A DNA stretch of 55,355 nucleotides from NCBI GenBank assembly GCA_015680685.1, contig MNCI01003675.1:35755-91109 (forward strand). The letters are read 5' to 3'. Below, piece by piece: positions 20,976-31,891 of this stretch. The position numbers and the translations under genes are program-made. How positions within the stretch are numbered: position 1 is the first letter of the stretch; every line of letters begins with the position of its first letter. Under the pieces are notes generated by a model. The model ran no database searches, was not told the DNA's origin, and saw only the letters and a list, made by a program, of their open reading frames with translations. This stretch comes from Gnetum montanum. Taxonomy: Eukaryota; Streptophyta; Gnetopsida; Gnetales; Gnetaceae.

Positions 20976-22859
20976 TAACCCCACGAATGAATGAAAACTC
21001 ATCCTCAAGTTCCTTACAAAATATTGGGAAGGTATGGGACTATTGACCATACGACAATCTAATAGTAACATGGAATGATAGACTCAAAGTGCCCAGTGAA
21101 CGGATCGAAAAACATATTACAACATTAGTGTTCATACCCATTGTGATGAACATCGTACATAGATGACATCCAAACCTTTATTTGATAGCTTGGAGAGAGA
21201 GAGAAAAGAAAATGAAGCGCATTACTGCTGATGTCAAGACTGTGCATACCATTGTTCATCCATGGTCATATGATGTGTGTTCCTTGCATAACTGCTTCAG
21301 CTATAATCCATTCTGAGTGCTCCCTCCTATCCCAGTCCATTGTTCATGTAATCGCCATCTGCACACACAACATAGTCACAAATTAGCAAGGATAGATAAG
21401 ATATAATGTGATTGATACCTTGCCTCACTATGAAGCACATTGGCTAGGTTGTGGGTATGGCAGATATTGGGTTAGAGGCTTATCACTAGTGACTACCCAA
21501 GGTGTAGGGGTGAGATAAGTAATGGAATGGAAAATTTTGTGACAGGGCCCCCATGACTAATAGTGAACCTTCGGTAGCGATAAGATGGAAAATGAAAGAA
21601 CAAGGAAGAATAGAGAAATAACAACAATGAAGCCAATAGAAAAAAATTGGATGTCATGGATGGGTTGAAATGGGAAATGGTTGATTGCAGGAAATGTTTA
21701 AGGAAAAGAACTTAACAATTGCACCAAAAAGGAATGCTAGTGGGTCTTCCCCAAAGCAGGCTAATGCCCTTTATGCCCTAACATACCCACAAACCAAAGA
21801 GTTCGTAGGCTCTAGGAATGACATATGCAAACAATGGTTAAGGACTTACCCATAAGAGTTTACCAAAGAATAATAATGCGGCAACCAAGATATAGACTAA
21901 TCATTAAACCAGTAATGAGGTGGAATATGAAAAGAAATTTAGAAGAGAAGAGAGAATGGAATGGAATCCCAAGATTAAGGTTGTGTAAAGTCCCTTGCAT
22001 ATTATGTGGTTAAGGTGACTTAATAGAATTCATTCCAAATCTAGATCAAAACTAATCACATCTAGTGATCCTGCATCAACACACTTGACCAACCCAGCTT
22101 CCTGAAGTAACAAGAATGCATCCACAGAGCCACCGCCATTCCAACAAGAGAAAGATAGAGAAGCAGGAAGTGAGAAAGGACCTTAGTTAAAGGGAACCTT
22201 TAGGCATGGGTAACATGTCTTTCCAGTGCCATAACTAGTGCTTGTGGCCCATGTTTCTTATTATGTCTAAGGGGTGTGCTTTGAATTCTCACCAGTTTTT
22301 TTTCTCTTTTTTTTGTTTTGTTTTGTCATGAGAACCACACCATGCAAAGACTTATTTGATTTAGTCAACTTCTTGATATTGGTCATAGTGGAATGGCAGA
22401 AAAATTATGAAAAACATTTAAGTACCCAAGAGAGTAGCCAGCACAAATGCGTTGAATCCCCTTGAGGTCACACGCTTTTTCATCCATTTGGATCTTTTCT
22501 TGGTTTGAATAGTACTAATCCACCAATTCATTAATAGGTTTTCTTAGAAAAAGGGATTATACATTTCCAAAACAAGGAGACCATAGAGTTGCACAGATGA
22601 GTGGATGACATGGACTCATTACCTGTTTTATCAAAACAAACCATATCTTAGTATCAACATTAAAAGTCAAAGGTAAAAGCCAAACATTAGCAATCAACAC
22701 CATTATAGTAAAATCCACCATCATGAGCACTTATTATGTGACAAGTAAGAATAAATCAAATAAAGAAATAGTAAAAATGTTAACGATGGTGTAAAAAAAC
22801 AAGTAAAGATGAAAAATGTGTAAAACAAACATACAAAAGGAATTGAGGGCTTAGAATGG
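20976..22859 (-). mobile_element. Element A 3' tail, no recognised coding domain
   Basis: Sequence between integrase and the 3' LTR. A short purine-rich stretch on the minus strand (GTGGGGTTA) next to the LTR is a weak candidate for the polypurine tract. Short frames (for example 21825-22013 plus) are not supported. The section 21740-22300 is shared with the tail of element B, so it is an ancestral part of the family. A T-rich run lies at 22295-22325. Confidence 0.7.
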
Positions 22860-24030
22860 TTAGCATTGGTGGCCATCTCCCCCATAACTGAGTTGGAAGG
22901 AGGAGATCCAAAATAATGAGCAAGGTTGTCCATTTATAGAGGTAGTGTTAGTACTGGCCATTTTAGGTTCATGGAAAGGTTTGGTTTGTTGGATGTTGAC
23001 CAATAATTTCTTGTTTGGGCTTTCAAGTTTATAAATCATCATGATCCTTGAAGGAAAAGTTTCATGAATGATATAAGGTCCTTCCCATAGTGTTTGAAAT
23101 TTAGTTTGTTGTGGCACATGTGTGGGATTCCAATAAAGAACCTTATCTCCCGATTGGTATTTGACTTTCCTAATCCTTAGGTCATGACATTGTCTATTAA
23201 AGGCCTTGTGCAATTTGTTAGATGATAGGGTGGCTAATCAGTTCTCATCTAGCAAGTTAAAGTTAATTAACCATTCTTTTTATGCTAGATTGAGGTCAAG
23301 GTTGAGGTCACATGCTGTAGATAGTGTACAGAGGTTAGCTTGGATAGGAAGTGTTGGAAGTTTACCGTACACTAACTCATAGGGAGAGTAGCCTATAGGG
23401 AGTTTCCATGTGGAGTGGTATGCCTAAAGAGCATCATTTAGTTTGGTGCTCCAGTCTCACTTATATTTGCTAATGGTCTATGTGAGTGTTTTTGTGATCT
23501 CCCTATTGGTGACTTCAGCTTGACCATTCGTTTGAGGATGATATGGTGTAGTTAGTTTGTGCTCAACTCCTAAACATTGCATCAACTTCTGGAAAGTCAC
23601 ACCTGTAAAATGTGTACCATTTTCAGAAATAAGTGCATGAGGCATGCCAAACCTATTTTACAATTTGTTGTTGAACAAATCGTGCAACGATAGATGATGT
23701 ACAATCCATAACAATGACTACTTTTTCCCACTTTGTAAAATAGTCAATAGCAACTACAATGTAGGCTTTTCCATTGGAAATTGGTATAATAGGCTCCATA
23801 AAATCAATTCCCCATGTGTCAAATGGTTTTAAGGGTTAAATCCATTGTTGCAGATCATCCATTCTAGTAGTCATTCCCCTATCATGTTGGCAACGCTCAC
23901 AAGATTGGACAAAATTATGAGTGTCCCAGAACAATGTAGGCTAATAATATCCTACAAGTAAGATTTTAATGGTTTTTTTTCTTTTAGTGTAATGACCCCC
24001 ACAAGGGCCCTCATGAGCACCTTGGAGAAC
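22860..24030 (-). pseudogene. Element A integrase (decayed)
   Basis: Integrase inserts the cDNA into the genome. On the minus strand the order is complete. The zinc-binding part is HEGPCGGH, then PTLFWD and SCERCQ (23887-23904). The core has WGIDFMEP with the first Asp at 23803-23805, then SENGTHF at about 23610-23627, and HPQTNGQAEVTNREI with the catalytic Glu at 23514-23516. The C-terminal part has KVLYWNPTHVPQQT and WEGPYII (22860-23213 frame). The second catalytic Asp, normally DNG, is Glu here (codon at 23622-23624). Several stops and a frameshift around 23950-24010 also inactivate it. Confidence 0.9.
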
Positions 24031-24660
24031 TCGTAATTGGTCCACACCTGGAACACACCATCAGACCAAGCCATCGGAACATACTTTATAAAGTTGTCCA
24101 TTAATTTCCATGAAATATTTGGCTTGGTGAAGAAACTGTTGTTTCTTTTTAACATCTAACCCTTGTGGTGTTTCTTGTGTAAGTAGATAAGTGAGAATGC
24201 TACTATACCAATTTTTATCGGTGTGTAAGTGATTGTTTATCACACTTGCAAAGAGGATTTCATCAGGGAAACAGTTAGAAATTGGATATTCATCCTATTT
24301 TTTGTCCCATTGCAACTGAGATAAATGATCAGCAACAACATTCTCGGTGCCTTTACGATCGATCATTGTAAGATTAAACTCTTGTAAGATCACGAGCCAT
24401 CGTATGATGCAAGGGCTCACCATTGGTTTATTCATTAGGAACCGTATTGCACTATGATCCGTATGTACGAATATCTTATAGCACAATACATAGTGCTTAA
24501 ATTTTTCTAGTGCAAACACCACAGCCATCAATTCTTTTTCTATTGTGGTGTAATTGATTTGTGCACCAACAATACTTCGACTTGCATAGTGAATGTAATA
24601 GGGTCGTTTCTGATCATCTAACTATGTAAGTATAGCTCCTAAAGCAAAGTTGGATGCGTT
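24031..24660 (-). pseudogene. Element A RNase H (decayed)
   Basis: Gypsy-type RNase H, which removes RNA from the RNA-DNA hybrid. The clear frame 24295-24531 contains MMAVVFALEKFKHYVLCY, KIFVHTDHSAIRFLMN and ENVVADHLSQL, which include the Glu, the central Asp (TDH) and the final Asp (ADH). The usual opening motif D-A-S is N-A-S here (MTNASNFALGAIL; Asn codon at 24658-24660), so the first catalytic Asp is lost by a G-to-A change. The 24031-24294 part is connecting sequence between RNase H and integrase with short broken frames. Confidence 0.88.
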
Positions 24661-25720
24661 AGTCATTATGTGGGATGGTATAGACCAGTCAAGAGCTTGT
24701 AGAATGGGTGTTTTTATGAGCTTTTATTTTAAGGTTTGGAAGGCTAGCTCACATTCCCTGTTCCATTCAAAAGGTATGTCCTTCTTCGTTAGTTCTACCA
24801 AAGGTTTTGCAATCCTTGAAAAGTTCTCAATGAAGCATCTATAATAGCCAATATGTCCAAGGAATGATCAAACATATTTTATAGTTTTAGGTTGATGAGT
24901 GATTCCTTGGATGACTTTAATCTTTTTAGGATCTACCTCTATCCCTGTTTGTGAAATCTTATCCCCTAATACAATGCCTTCTTGGACCATTAAATGGCTT
25001 TTTTGCCTATTGAGCCTTAAGTTGGTTTCAACACATCATTCGGTACTTACTCTAATCGGTCCAATGCTTGCTCAAAGTCTACTCCATAGGTGGAGAAATC
25101 ATCCATGAAAACCTCCACACCATTTCCTATTTGTTGCTGAAAGATACTTAGAGCCAAACATTAAAACATTATTGGGGCATTGCATAAGCCAAACGACATT
25201 TGCCTATATGTAAAAGTCCCCCAAGGACTTGTGAACATGTTCTTGGCTTGGTCTTTTGGTGCTATTTGAATTTGATTGTATACATATAACCATCCAGAAA
25301 ACTATAGTAGTAGTGCCCTGCAATGTTATTTAAGACTTGGTCAATGAATGGCAATGGGAAGTGGTCTTTGAATGTTGCCATGTTTAATAGCCTAAAGTCT
25401 ATACACACCCTCCATTTTCCTTCCTTTTTAGGCACAATGACTAATGAACTAACCCATTCACTATCAGCAATGAGGTAGATGAACCTAGCTTTAAGAAGCT
25501 ATTCAATTTCTTCTTTAACCACTTGCTTAAGATTTGGGTTCAGTCGCCTCTACGGTTGTCGTTGAGGCTTCATGGAGGGGTTAGTGTAAATTCTATGTTG
25601 GCATATCTTAGGATCTATTTTGGTTAGTTTGGGATGTGACCAAGTAAATGATTTCAACCATTTTTTACCATTTTCAGCAGTCTTTCTATTTGTTGAGGAG
25701 CAAGCTTAGCATTAATGATT
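24661..25720 (-). pseudogene. Element A reverse transcriptase (decayed)
   Basis: On the minus strand the RT palm motifs appear in order: RVCIDFRLLN (about 25382-25412), FGLCNAPIMF (about 25170-25200), and the active-site box FMDDF (25095-25109), followed by [10 protein letters not shown] and [20 protein letters not shown]-x-D-D is the gypsy form of the catalytic YxDD box, and both aspartates are kept. Frame breaks and stops occur between motifs, so no continuous protein remains. It lies upstream of RNase H and integrase as expected in Ty3/gypsy. Confidence 0.92.
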
Positions 25721-26480
25721 ACCGATTTTCTATTCTTGAGAAATGTGTACTCTATACTGGTGGGCAAAAATTTTAACTCAAGGGGCTCTTTCTTGAACTC
25801 ATTAGGGATTTCCAACTTTCCCTAGTTGATATTTTTGATATCAGGAATTGGAAGTTGGTGATGGACTTGCTCTAATGTATCTATGTTATCGATGTAGGCA
25901 CAAGTCAAGCTCTCAGTTGGTTCCATGCATATAGTTGAGTTGCTCTCTTAGTTAGCTGTCAGTAACTAGATGCCTTCCTATCTTGTGGCTACTGCATACA
26001 GGCAATGTTAAATGTTGTACAAACTAGGCCTTTTGCATGTAATTGCACCCTGTGTCACTATATGCGATGTATGGAACTTTCTTCTTCTTGATATTTCCAA
26101 ACATATTTTCCTTTGATATTTCTAGGGAAAGATCATGTATTCCTAGGTGCACATCAATTGTGCTTAGCCCTGCTCTTCCCATAATGATTGGAAGTCCCCC
26201 TTACAGTTGTTGACTTGAATCACTAGGAAATCAATTAGATACAACCACCCACAAAAAGTGGTGACATGTCCTCCACTTGTCCTAATGGGACAGTGATGGA
26301 TTAGTCAACTAGCTCTAAATGAATGTTACTCTTTTTTAGTGGAGGTAGGTTTCAGGCTTTGTACATTTCTTGAGAGATTAAGTTGACACTAGAACTTGAA
26401 TCCAAAAGAGCTTTGCACAACTCATTCCCAGCAATTTGTAAATATATAAGAGCACTCCTAGGATTAGAGAATTTCCTAGG
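25721..26480 (-). pseudogene. Element A aspartic protease (decayed)
   Basis: The retropepsin active site is readable on the minus strand at about 26385-26410: KALLDSSSSVNLIS, where the family has LDSGASVNL. The glycine of the D-S-G triad is Ser (GGT to AGT type change), which should abolish activity. The linker from here to RT has many stops. It follows gag C-terminal sequence directly. Confidence 0.8.
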
Positions 26481-29039
26481 AAGACAACCAGCTTTAATCT
26501 AATTAGTAATGACATGAGTCCACAGGATCGTGTGTGTTAAGTGCGGTCTTTGATTTGAACGGAGCTTCAAAGATTTGAATGATGGCAAGGTGTTTGGAGG
26601 ATTAGCCACTTGTGGTTGTAAGGACTTAGTTGGATTATTGGTTCTAAAGAAAGGTCTCTTTTTTGTGTGGTTGTTTGAACTAATAGTAGGTTGAGGGTTG
26701 CTAGCCCTTGTAGCATTGCGGTGTTGCAACTAGGCAGGGAGCTCACCCTACATAGCTAGAGTAGGTGGTAATGGAGCTAGGGGTGGAAGAGGTGCTGTCG
26801 GATGAGAAGGATAGTACGTTTGTGAAACATCTCTCCTAGGAGAACGAGTTCTATAGTACTCATGGACTTGGTAGTGAGGCTGAGTGACATGACTAGTAGA
26901 GTCATGTGGATATATTGGTTGCTACACATAGTACTCATATGAGTCAGGTTGACAGTAAGGGTATTGTTGACGTTGTGGTGGCATTCCCATGATTGTGGGT
27001 GTTTCCACTGTTGATATTGTTCATTTGGTTGCGGTGGAGTTCCACTTGGATAATACATCAAGGGTTGGTGGAACTTTCTTAGGTTACCTTCAGGGTGTTT
27101 GTTGTCTGTTTAATTAGGGATTTATTGCGTACACCCCAAACTCTTGTAGACGTGAGATTACTGGGCAACATCCTTTAGGGTGGTCATATTGGCATATCTC
27201 ACATCCACCATCATTGTGTGTATCTGAATCCACAACCTCTTCATTGATGGCAACTTTGCCCTTACCTTTATTACGTGCATATTCATTTTCTTTCTTTTTT
27301 CTCCTTTCTTGATCACTACCTTGCTCTCTAGACTCCTCTACTATTTTGAGAACAGTTTAAAATTTATTATCTAGGGAGTCCCACATTTGATCTACCTTTG
27401 CCGATATATCTGATGTGAACTTTTGAATGGACAAAGTCTTCCTATTCACCATCTCTTCAAGTGGTGACTCTTCTTCATCCTCACAAAATCTAACTTCCTT
27501 CTTTCGAAGGGAGGGGTCTCTATTGTATTCCTTCAAAATTTTTCCTTTTCTTATCTCACCTTCCTCCTTGGCAACTTGCTCTACCAATCTTTGTATTTGA
27601 TGGGCTCTGAGCTTAGATAGCCTTCCTTGGGCATAAGTCCTGAGGGTTCTTCATGTTTCGTACCTAAGCCCATCTACAAGATGGTGTAGTTGTTCCCTCT
27701 ACAAGTAACCATGGCTAGGGCAACAATGTAATAATGCATAATATCGACCCATGGTAGCATCCAAGGGTTTGCGTCCTCCTTGTTTCCATCCTTGGATTTG
27801 CTTTCGCAGGTTGGACACTCCGAAGTATGTTTGATACTTATCGTTGAATAACTCTAACATGGTACTCCATCGACGAATGGATTTCAATTCTAAGGATTGG
27901 TACCAACTTTCCGCTTCTTTGATTAGTGTTCATGAAAACAACTTTAGTTTTTTCCACTCATTTTCTATATTTTGCAAGGCACATGCATCATAGAACGCTT
28001 GTAGATGATTTCGAAGATTAGCATTGTATCCCCCTTGAAATCATGGGATATTGTTCATGTTTAATCTTTTGATCCTATTGTTCTTTTGGTGCCTTGTTAG
28101 GATCCTAACAACCTCAGTTATATCTAGCATATTTTGGGTAGCGAGTAGAGGTTCATCGTGATCATATTCTCTATGGCATCTATGATGCCTATGTTGTTCC
28201 CTACTCTCCCCCCTTTCATGATGCATTTCTCTAGAATGCCCTTGTCCCCTTTCTCTTCTGCTTCGTCTATGATCTCTATTTCACTTACCATTATCTTCAT
28301 GATATTTCTCTTTGTGAATACATCCAGATCTTGAAGGAGAGGGGGAAGGAGATGATGAAGGTGAAGAGGAAGGAGGGTTGTCATCATGATGGTGCCTACT
28401 ACCCTCTCTTCGGTGGTCGCGGCCTCGATCATGGTTACAATTAGAATGTCCATCTTTATCATGTGTTTGTGTTCCTTTTTCAAACCCTTTGTATCCATTT
28501 GTATCAGAACCTAGGTTATGGATGGTTGACTAAAGGTTCTGATACAAAACCCCTTGGCCAAAGTCAACGGGAGGAACATCATTTTGTGGAGAACCTCTTG
28601 AGGTAGGTTCACCACCCTCATTTTCACTTAGGACATACAGAACATCCTCAGACCACTTTCCCTTCATAGATTTATAATGTCTCTCCTATTGTAGGTACCT
28701 TTGATGTTGTGCCTCTATAGGTTGATAATCCCTTAAATCTTGTTCATGCACAACGTATTCCGATTGTAGGTGTTGCATACCAATTCATGTGAGAGCACAA
28801 AGAAGCATGCTTGGGATTGAGCGATTGGGTGATAACACTATGTTACCCTCTAAATCATGCCATTGCAATTGTTCATATTGGTGGAGGATAAAGGTAAAGC
28901 CTAGTACATACTCATCGAGATGAGCATATACCAAGAAAAACTGTTGGGGCACTGATGGATCATCATGTGTACTACACCTTCGACTATTCATTGTGGCAGA
29001 CCTAGGCAGTGAAGCACTTTCATAGGAAGAAGGAGACAT
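26481..29039 (-). pseudogene. Element A gag (decayed)
   Basis: Gag packages the element RNA. The start is taken at the ATG at 29039 (MSPSSYESASLPRSATM), about 120 bases after the primer binding site. In order there are an N-terminal frame to 28785, a charged Arg/His/Ser-rich part (28041-28498), a capsid part (YDACALQNIENEWKKLKLF; MLELFNDKYQTYFGV; LRKQIQGW; 27699-28000), a lysine/glutamate-rich segment (27357-27587), a knuckle CEIC-QYD-H-PKGC-C (about 27165-27206), and a proline/tyrosine/histidine-rich tail (26499-27061). Stops, for example near 27888 and 28040, break it. Motif order matches the gag of element B. Confidence 0.88.
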
Positions 29040-29157
29040 GATTAATTATCTAGTGTGCAATGTATTATTATATTATTATTTTTTTGTAACTAACCCTAAG
29101 GGTTCATTCCAATGATGGAAAGATTCCTAAGTTCTAATTAGCGCACAAACAACAAAG

Positions 29158-29175
29158 TCCCCGATAACGGTGCCA
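29158..29175 (-). other. Primer binding site of element A (tRNA-Asp type)
   Basis: On the minus strand: TGGCACCGTTATCGGGGA, one base after the LTR end. It differs from the tRNA-Asp-complementary site TGGCGCCGTTGCCGGGGA at three positions. It fixes the element orientation and supports the Athila/Tat placement. Confidence 0.9.
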
Positions 29176-29176
29176 A

Positions 29177-29988
29177 TGATGAGCGGCGAGGTACCCCTAT
29201 GCTCAACCATACGAATACGAGCGTTACGTGTGACCCTATCGAACTCCAAGGACTAAGTGCTTATGCACCTTCATAGAACAAGAATGGATTATGCAATAGT
29301 TGTCTTCCAAAGCTTACTTGTATGGCACAATTGTATGGTTAAGTAAACTTGAGGTATATGATTTTTATGCTTTTTATGTTTATGTCCTAGTGTTAAAAGG
29401 AAGAAGTGAAATAATTAACTAATTTAATTTAACTAATCCACTAGGTTCTAACTAGTCCTAACACCATTATATGTTCCCACTCTCCGTACACATCTTGAAC
29501 TAGTGTAACACTACTGGGATTACCAAACGCTAGTCATTACTAGGTTACCAAGTGTTCCATGTATGCTCAAAGTGGTCGTACTGAGTGTGCTTAATTGTGA
29601 AAATTAATGAATCAATAAAAGCAACATCAATTAACTAACGAAAGCATTAAATAACTATAAATAACATTAAATGCAATAAATAAGCTATTCTGAATGTTGC
29701 AAGATTTATCACAAAGTTCCTCTTTATTTTTGGACACAAGGTATGCTCAGGTACACAATGCTTGAATAAATATTCGTTCACTTTATGACTCCTATTGTGG
29801 GCACTCAAAAATAATTCTAACTCTGGAAAGGAAAAATTGCAAGAGTTCAGGTAAGGGACTAAGAAAAGTAATGCCAAAACCAAGTATGCTTGCCTCTTAT
29901 TTATAGGCAATGAGATAGGTTTCGATATCGCTTGGCAAGCTTTGATATCGTGGATCTGATATCATGGTTCTGATATTGCAGTTTAGCA
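29177..29988 (-). repeat. Element A right LTR (5' LTR)
   Basis: An 812-bp LTR, subtype II, starting TGATGAGCGGCGAGGTACC and ending TTTAGCA on the plus strand. The minus-strand TATA box CTATAAATAAG is at 29896-29906. Three GATATC palindromes (29924, 29944, 29958) lie upstream of it in U3. It is followed by the ATTGG duplication. Confidence 0.95.
29896..29906 (-). promoter_or_regulatory. LTR promoter TATA box of element A
   Basis: CTATAAATAAG on the minus strand. The same sequence is at the matching place in the LTRs at 162-172 and 20889-20899. A near copy lies at 47634-47643. GATATC palindromes occur within 20-60 bases upstream in each. Confidence 0.7.
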
Positions 29989-29993
29989 ATTGG

Positions 29994-30334
29994 AAATAGC
30001 AATAAATAAAGACATTGAAATTTTAATCTAAGAAAATCACAAATGCAAAGTTAATGCTACAGTGATGTAAATGATCTCAATCTTTATTGCCAAACATGTA
30101 ATATGCCCAAGTACATTGCACTCGAATAAGGATGCCATGCAACCATAAACATAACACTACAGGCATACACTTGAACTGAAATTGGAAAAACTTCTAACTA
30201 ACTCTATCTATACCCCCCCCCCCCCCCNATAGGTGAGTATGGCAAAAATGACATCAGATATCCGACATCGCCTATTGACCCCAATATCGGATATGTAATA
30301 TTGGAGCCTCAATATCACTTTTGATGACTCATCG
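29994..30334 (-). repeat. LTR B2, right part
   Basis: Resumes after the ATTGG duplication and matches 1055-1421 of the solo LTR. It ends CATCG at 30334 (normally CATCA) and is followed by CTCAC (30335-30339), the same target site as B1. A run of 15 C followed by one N (30213-30228) replaces the sequence expected from B1 and is probably an assembly or sequencing scar. Confidence 0.9.
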
Positions 30335-30339
30335 CTCAC

Positions 30340-31829
30340 CTCTTGGAAAAATCTCTAAATAACCAATGTGCCTTATAGGGCCTTAGATGAGGATTAGTTA
30401 CTAAACCTAATCTAGCAATTACCCTAGAAGAAATAACATTTTCTTAGGCTCCCAATCAATCGAAACTTGAATCCATTCACCACTAAGTAAACAACTAGTC
30501 CCAATCCAAAAGAGCAAATTTCTATTATAATGATCTCCTTTATTTACATTCTCCATGAATGCATAAGAATTTAATTTAGAAACATTCTTAATTTTTGGAG
30601 CATTAGGATTATCCATTTTAAGAACTTCGCTTGATGTTTCTTCCACCTCCATGGTTTGTACATCCTTATCCTTGGCTACCTTATGAAGTAAACCTTCATA
30701 TTGCTTATGTTTCCATTTTTCACACTTGAAGCACTTGATTTTTTATGAGTTTCTACCTTATTCCTTGCCTCTCTTACCTTGGTCTTTCTTGACTTTATCC
30801 TTCTCATCACCTCTTTCCATGTTCTTATCTTTGTTGCCCTTCTTGTCTTTAGATTTGGACTTAGATCCCTTCTAAAATATGGATCCCTTCTCCTTCCCCT
30901 TGAAATTTTGTTTGCTCATGTTTTTGAATCCACCTAATTTCTTCTCAGTCTTAAGTGCCAAATGATAAGCCTCATCAAGAGTTTATGGCTCATAAAAAGA
31001 TAACTCTTATTGGTATACCATTTTAAGACCTCCTAAAAAGATTGAAGCCTATTCATATTACTCCTAGTTTACCTTAGCTTGATGAAATAGATCACAAAGT
31101 TTGATGTAAAATTCCTTGACATCCTAGTTACCTTGCCTTAGGAATTTTAACTTCATAATGATTTCTTACCTTTGACAAGATTGTTCAAATTTTCTTTTCA
31201 ACCTATATTTCATTAGATCCCAATCTCTGATAGGTTGACTATTTTGTCTTTTATAACCATGAGACTCCTTTTCTCATTAAGTAGAAGCTATACCTTCTAA
31301 TCTAGATTCAACAATAGGTACCCTCAAGTTATTTGGTACTTCTTCCAATTGGAAATACTTCTCAAGTGCCTTCAGCCAACTTGCAAAAGAATTAGTGCCA
31401 TCTACATCATTGAAAGTCTTCAATTCTACATACGAAGTCTTGCAGCATTTCTGAATACTCTATCAAGCCTTACCTTATCTTCCTCATCAAACTAGTCTAA
31501 AGAAGAAGTATTGAACACCGTTGGAGTCCTTGCAGTTCTCATTTGAGGAATAGGATTTCCTTTTATTCAAACCCTTGGCTAATGGTTTCCTACACTCCCA
31601 TAGGTAGATTATCCTTCCCATTCATCTGCTCTATCTCCATATAGTTGTGAAACTTCTTCATCTGAATGTACATGCTCTTTACCTTCATGTGTCTGGATAT
31701 GGATAGGACTTGCATTTTTGTCTACCTTTGCATTAATTTCATCTAGCTGGTCACCATCATTTGGAATGTAAATTTCATGCCTTCTATATCTTGATGCAGG
31801 GTTTGCACCTATTTCTTCTTAGGTGTCAT
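30340..31829 (-). pseudogene. Element D gag, copy 2 (decayed)
   Basis: Minus-strand gag starting at an ATG at 31829 (MTPKKK), about 50 bases after the primer binding site. A capsid part follows at 31137-31480 (SYVELKTFNDVDG and related residues), then the knuckle CFKC-EKWK-H-KQYE-G at 30693-30733 with its last Cys replaced by Gly, and a C-terminal part reaching the LTR B2 insertion at 30340. A stop a few codons before the knuckle and the Cys-to-Gly change are both shared with copy 1. Many further stops are present. The PBS type and gag pattern fit a chromovirus-like gypsy element rather than Athila/Tat. Confidence 0.78.
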
Positions 31830-31878
31830 CTAAAATTGACAAAATCCTTAATCAATTTCCAATAACAATTGACCCTAG

Positions 31879-31890
31879 GCTCTGATACCA
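31879..31890 (-). other. Primer binding site of element D (initiator tRNA-Met type)
   Basis: TGGTATCAGAGC on the minus strand, the standard initiator-Met complementary site. It separates the D gag leader from the presumed 5' LTR to the right. Confidence 0.88.
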
Positions 31891-31891
31891 A

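Larger units (their letters stand above)
20177..29988 (-). mobile_element. Element A: full-length Athila/Tat-like Ty3/gypsy retrotransposon
   Basis: A 9812-bp element with two LTRs (20177-20975 and 29177-29988) and TG...CA ends. It has perfect ATTGG target duplications (20172-20176 and 29989-29993), a tRNA-Asp-type primer binding site (29158-29175) and the domain order gag, protease, reverse transcriptase, RNase H, integrase on the minus strand. The order RT-RH-IN is Ty3/gypsy. PBS type and knuckle spacing point to Athila/Tat. It is inserted into LTR B2. LTRs differ by several per cent by eye, and catalytic residues and frames are broken, so it is not active. No env-like frame was recognised in the roughly 1.9-kb tail. 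Confidence 0.95.
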
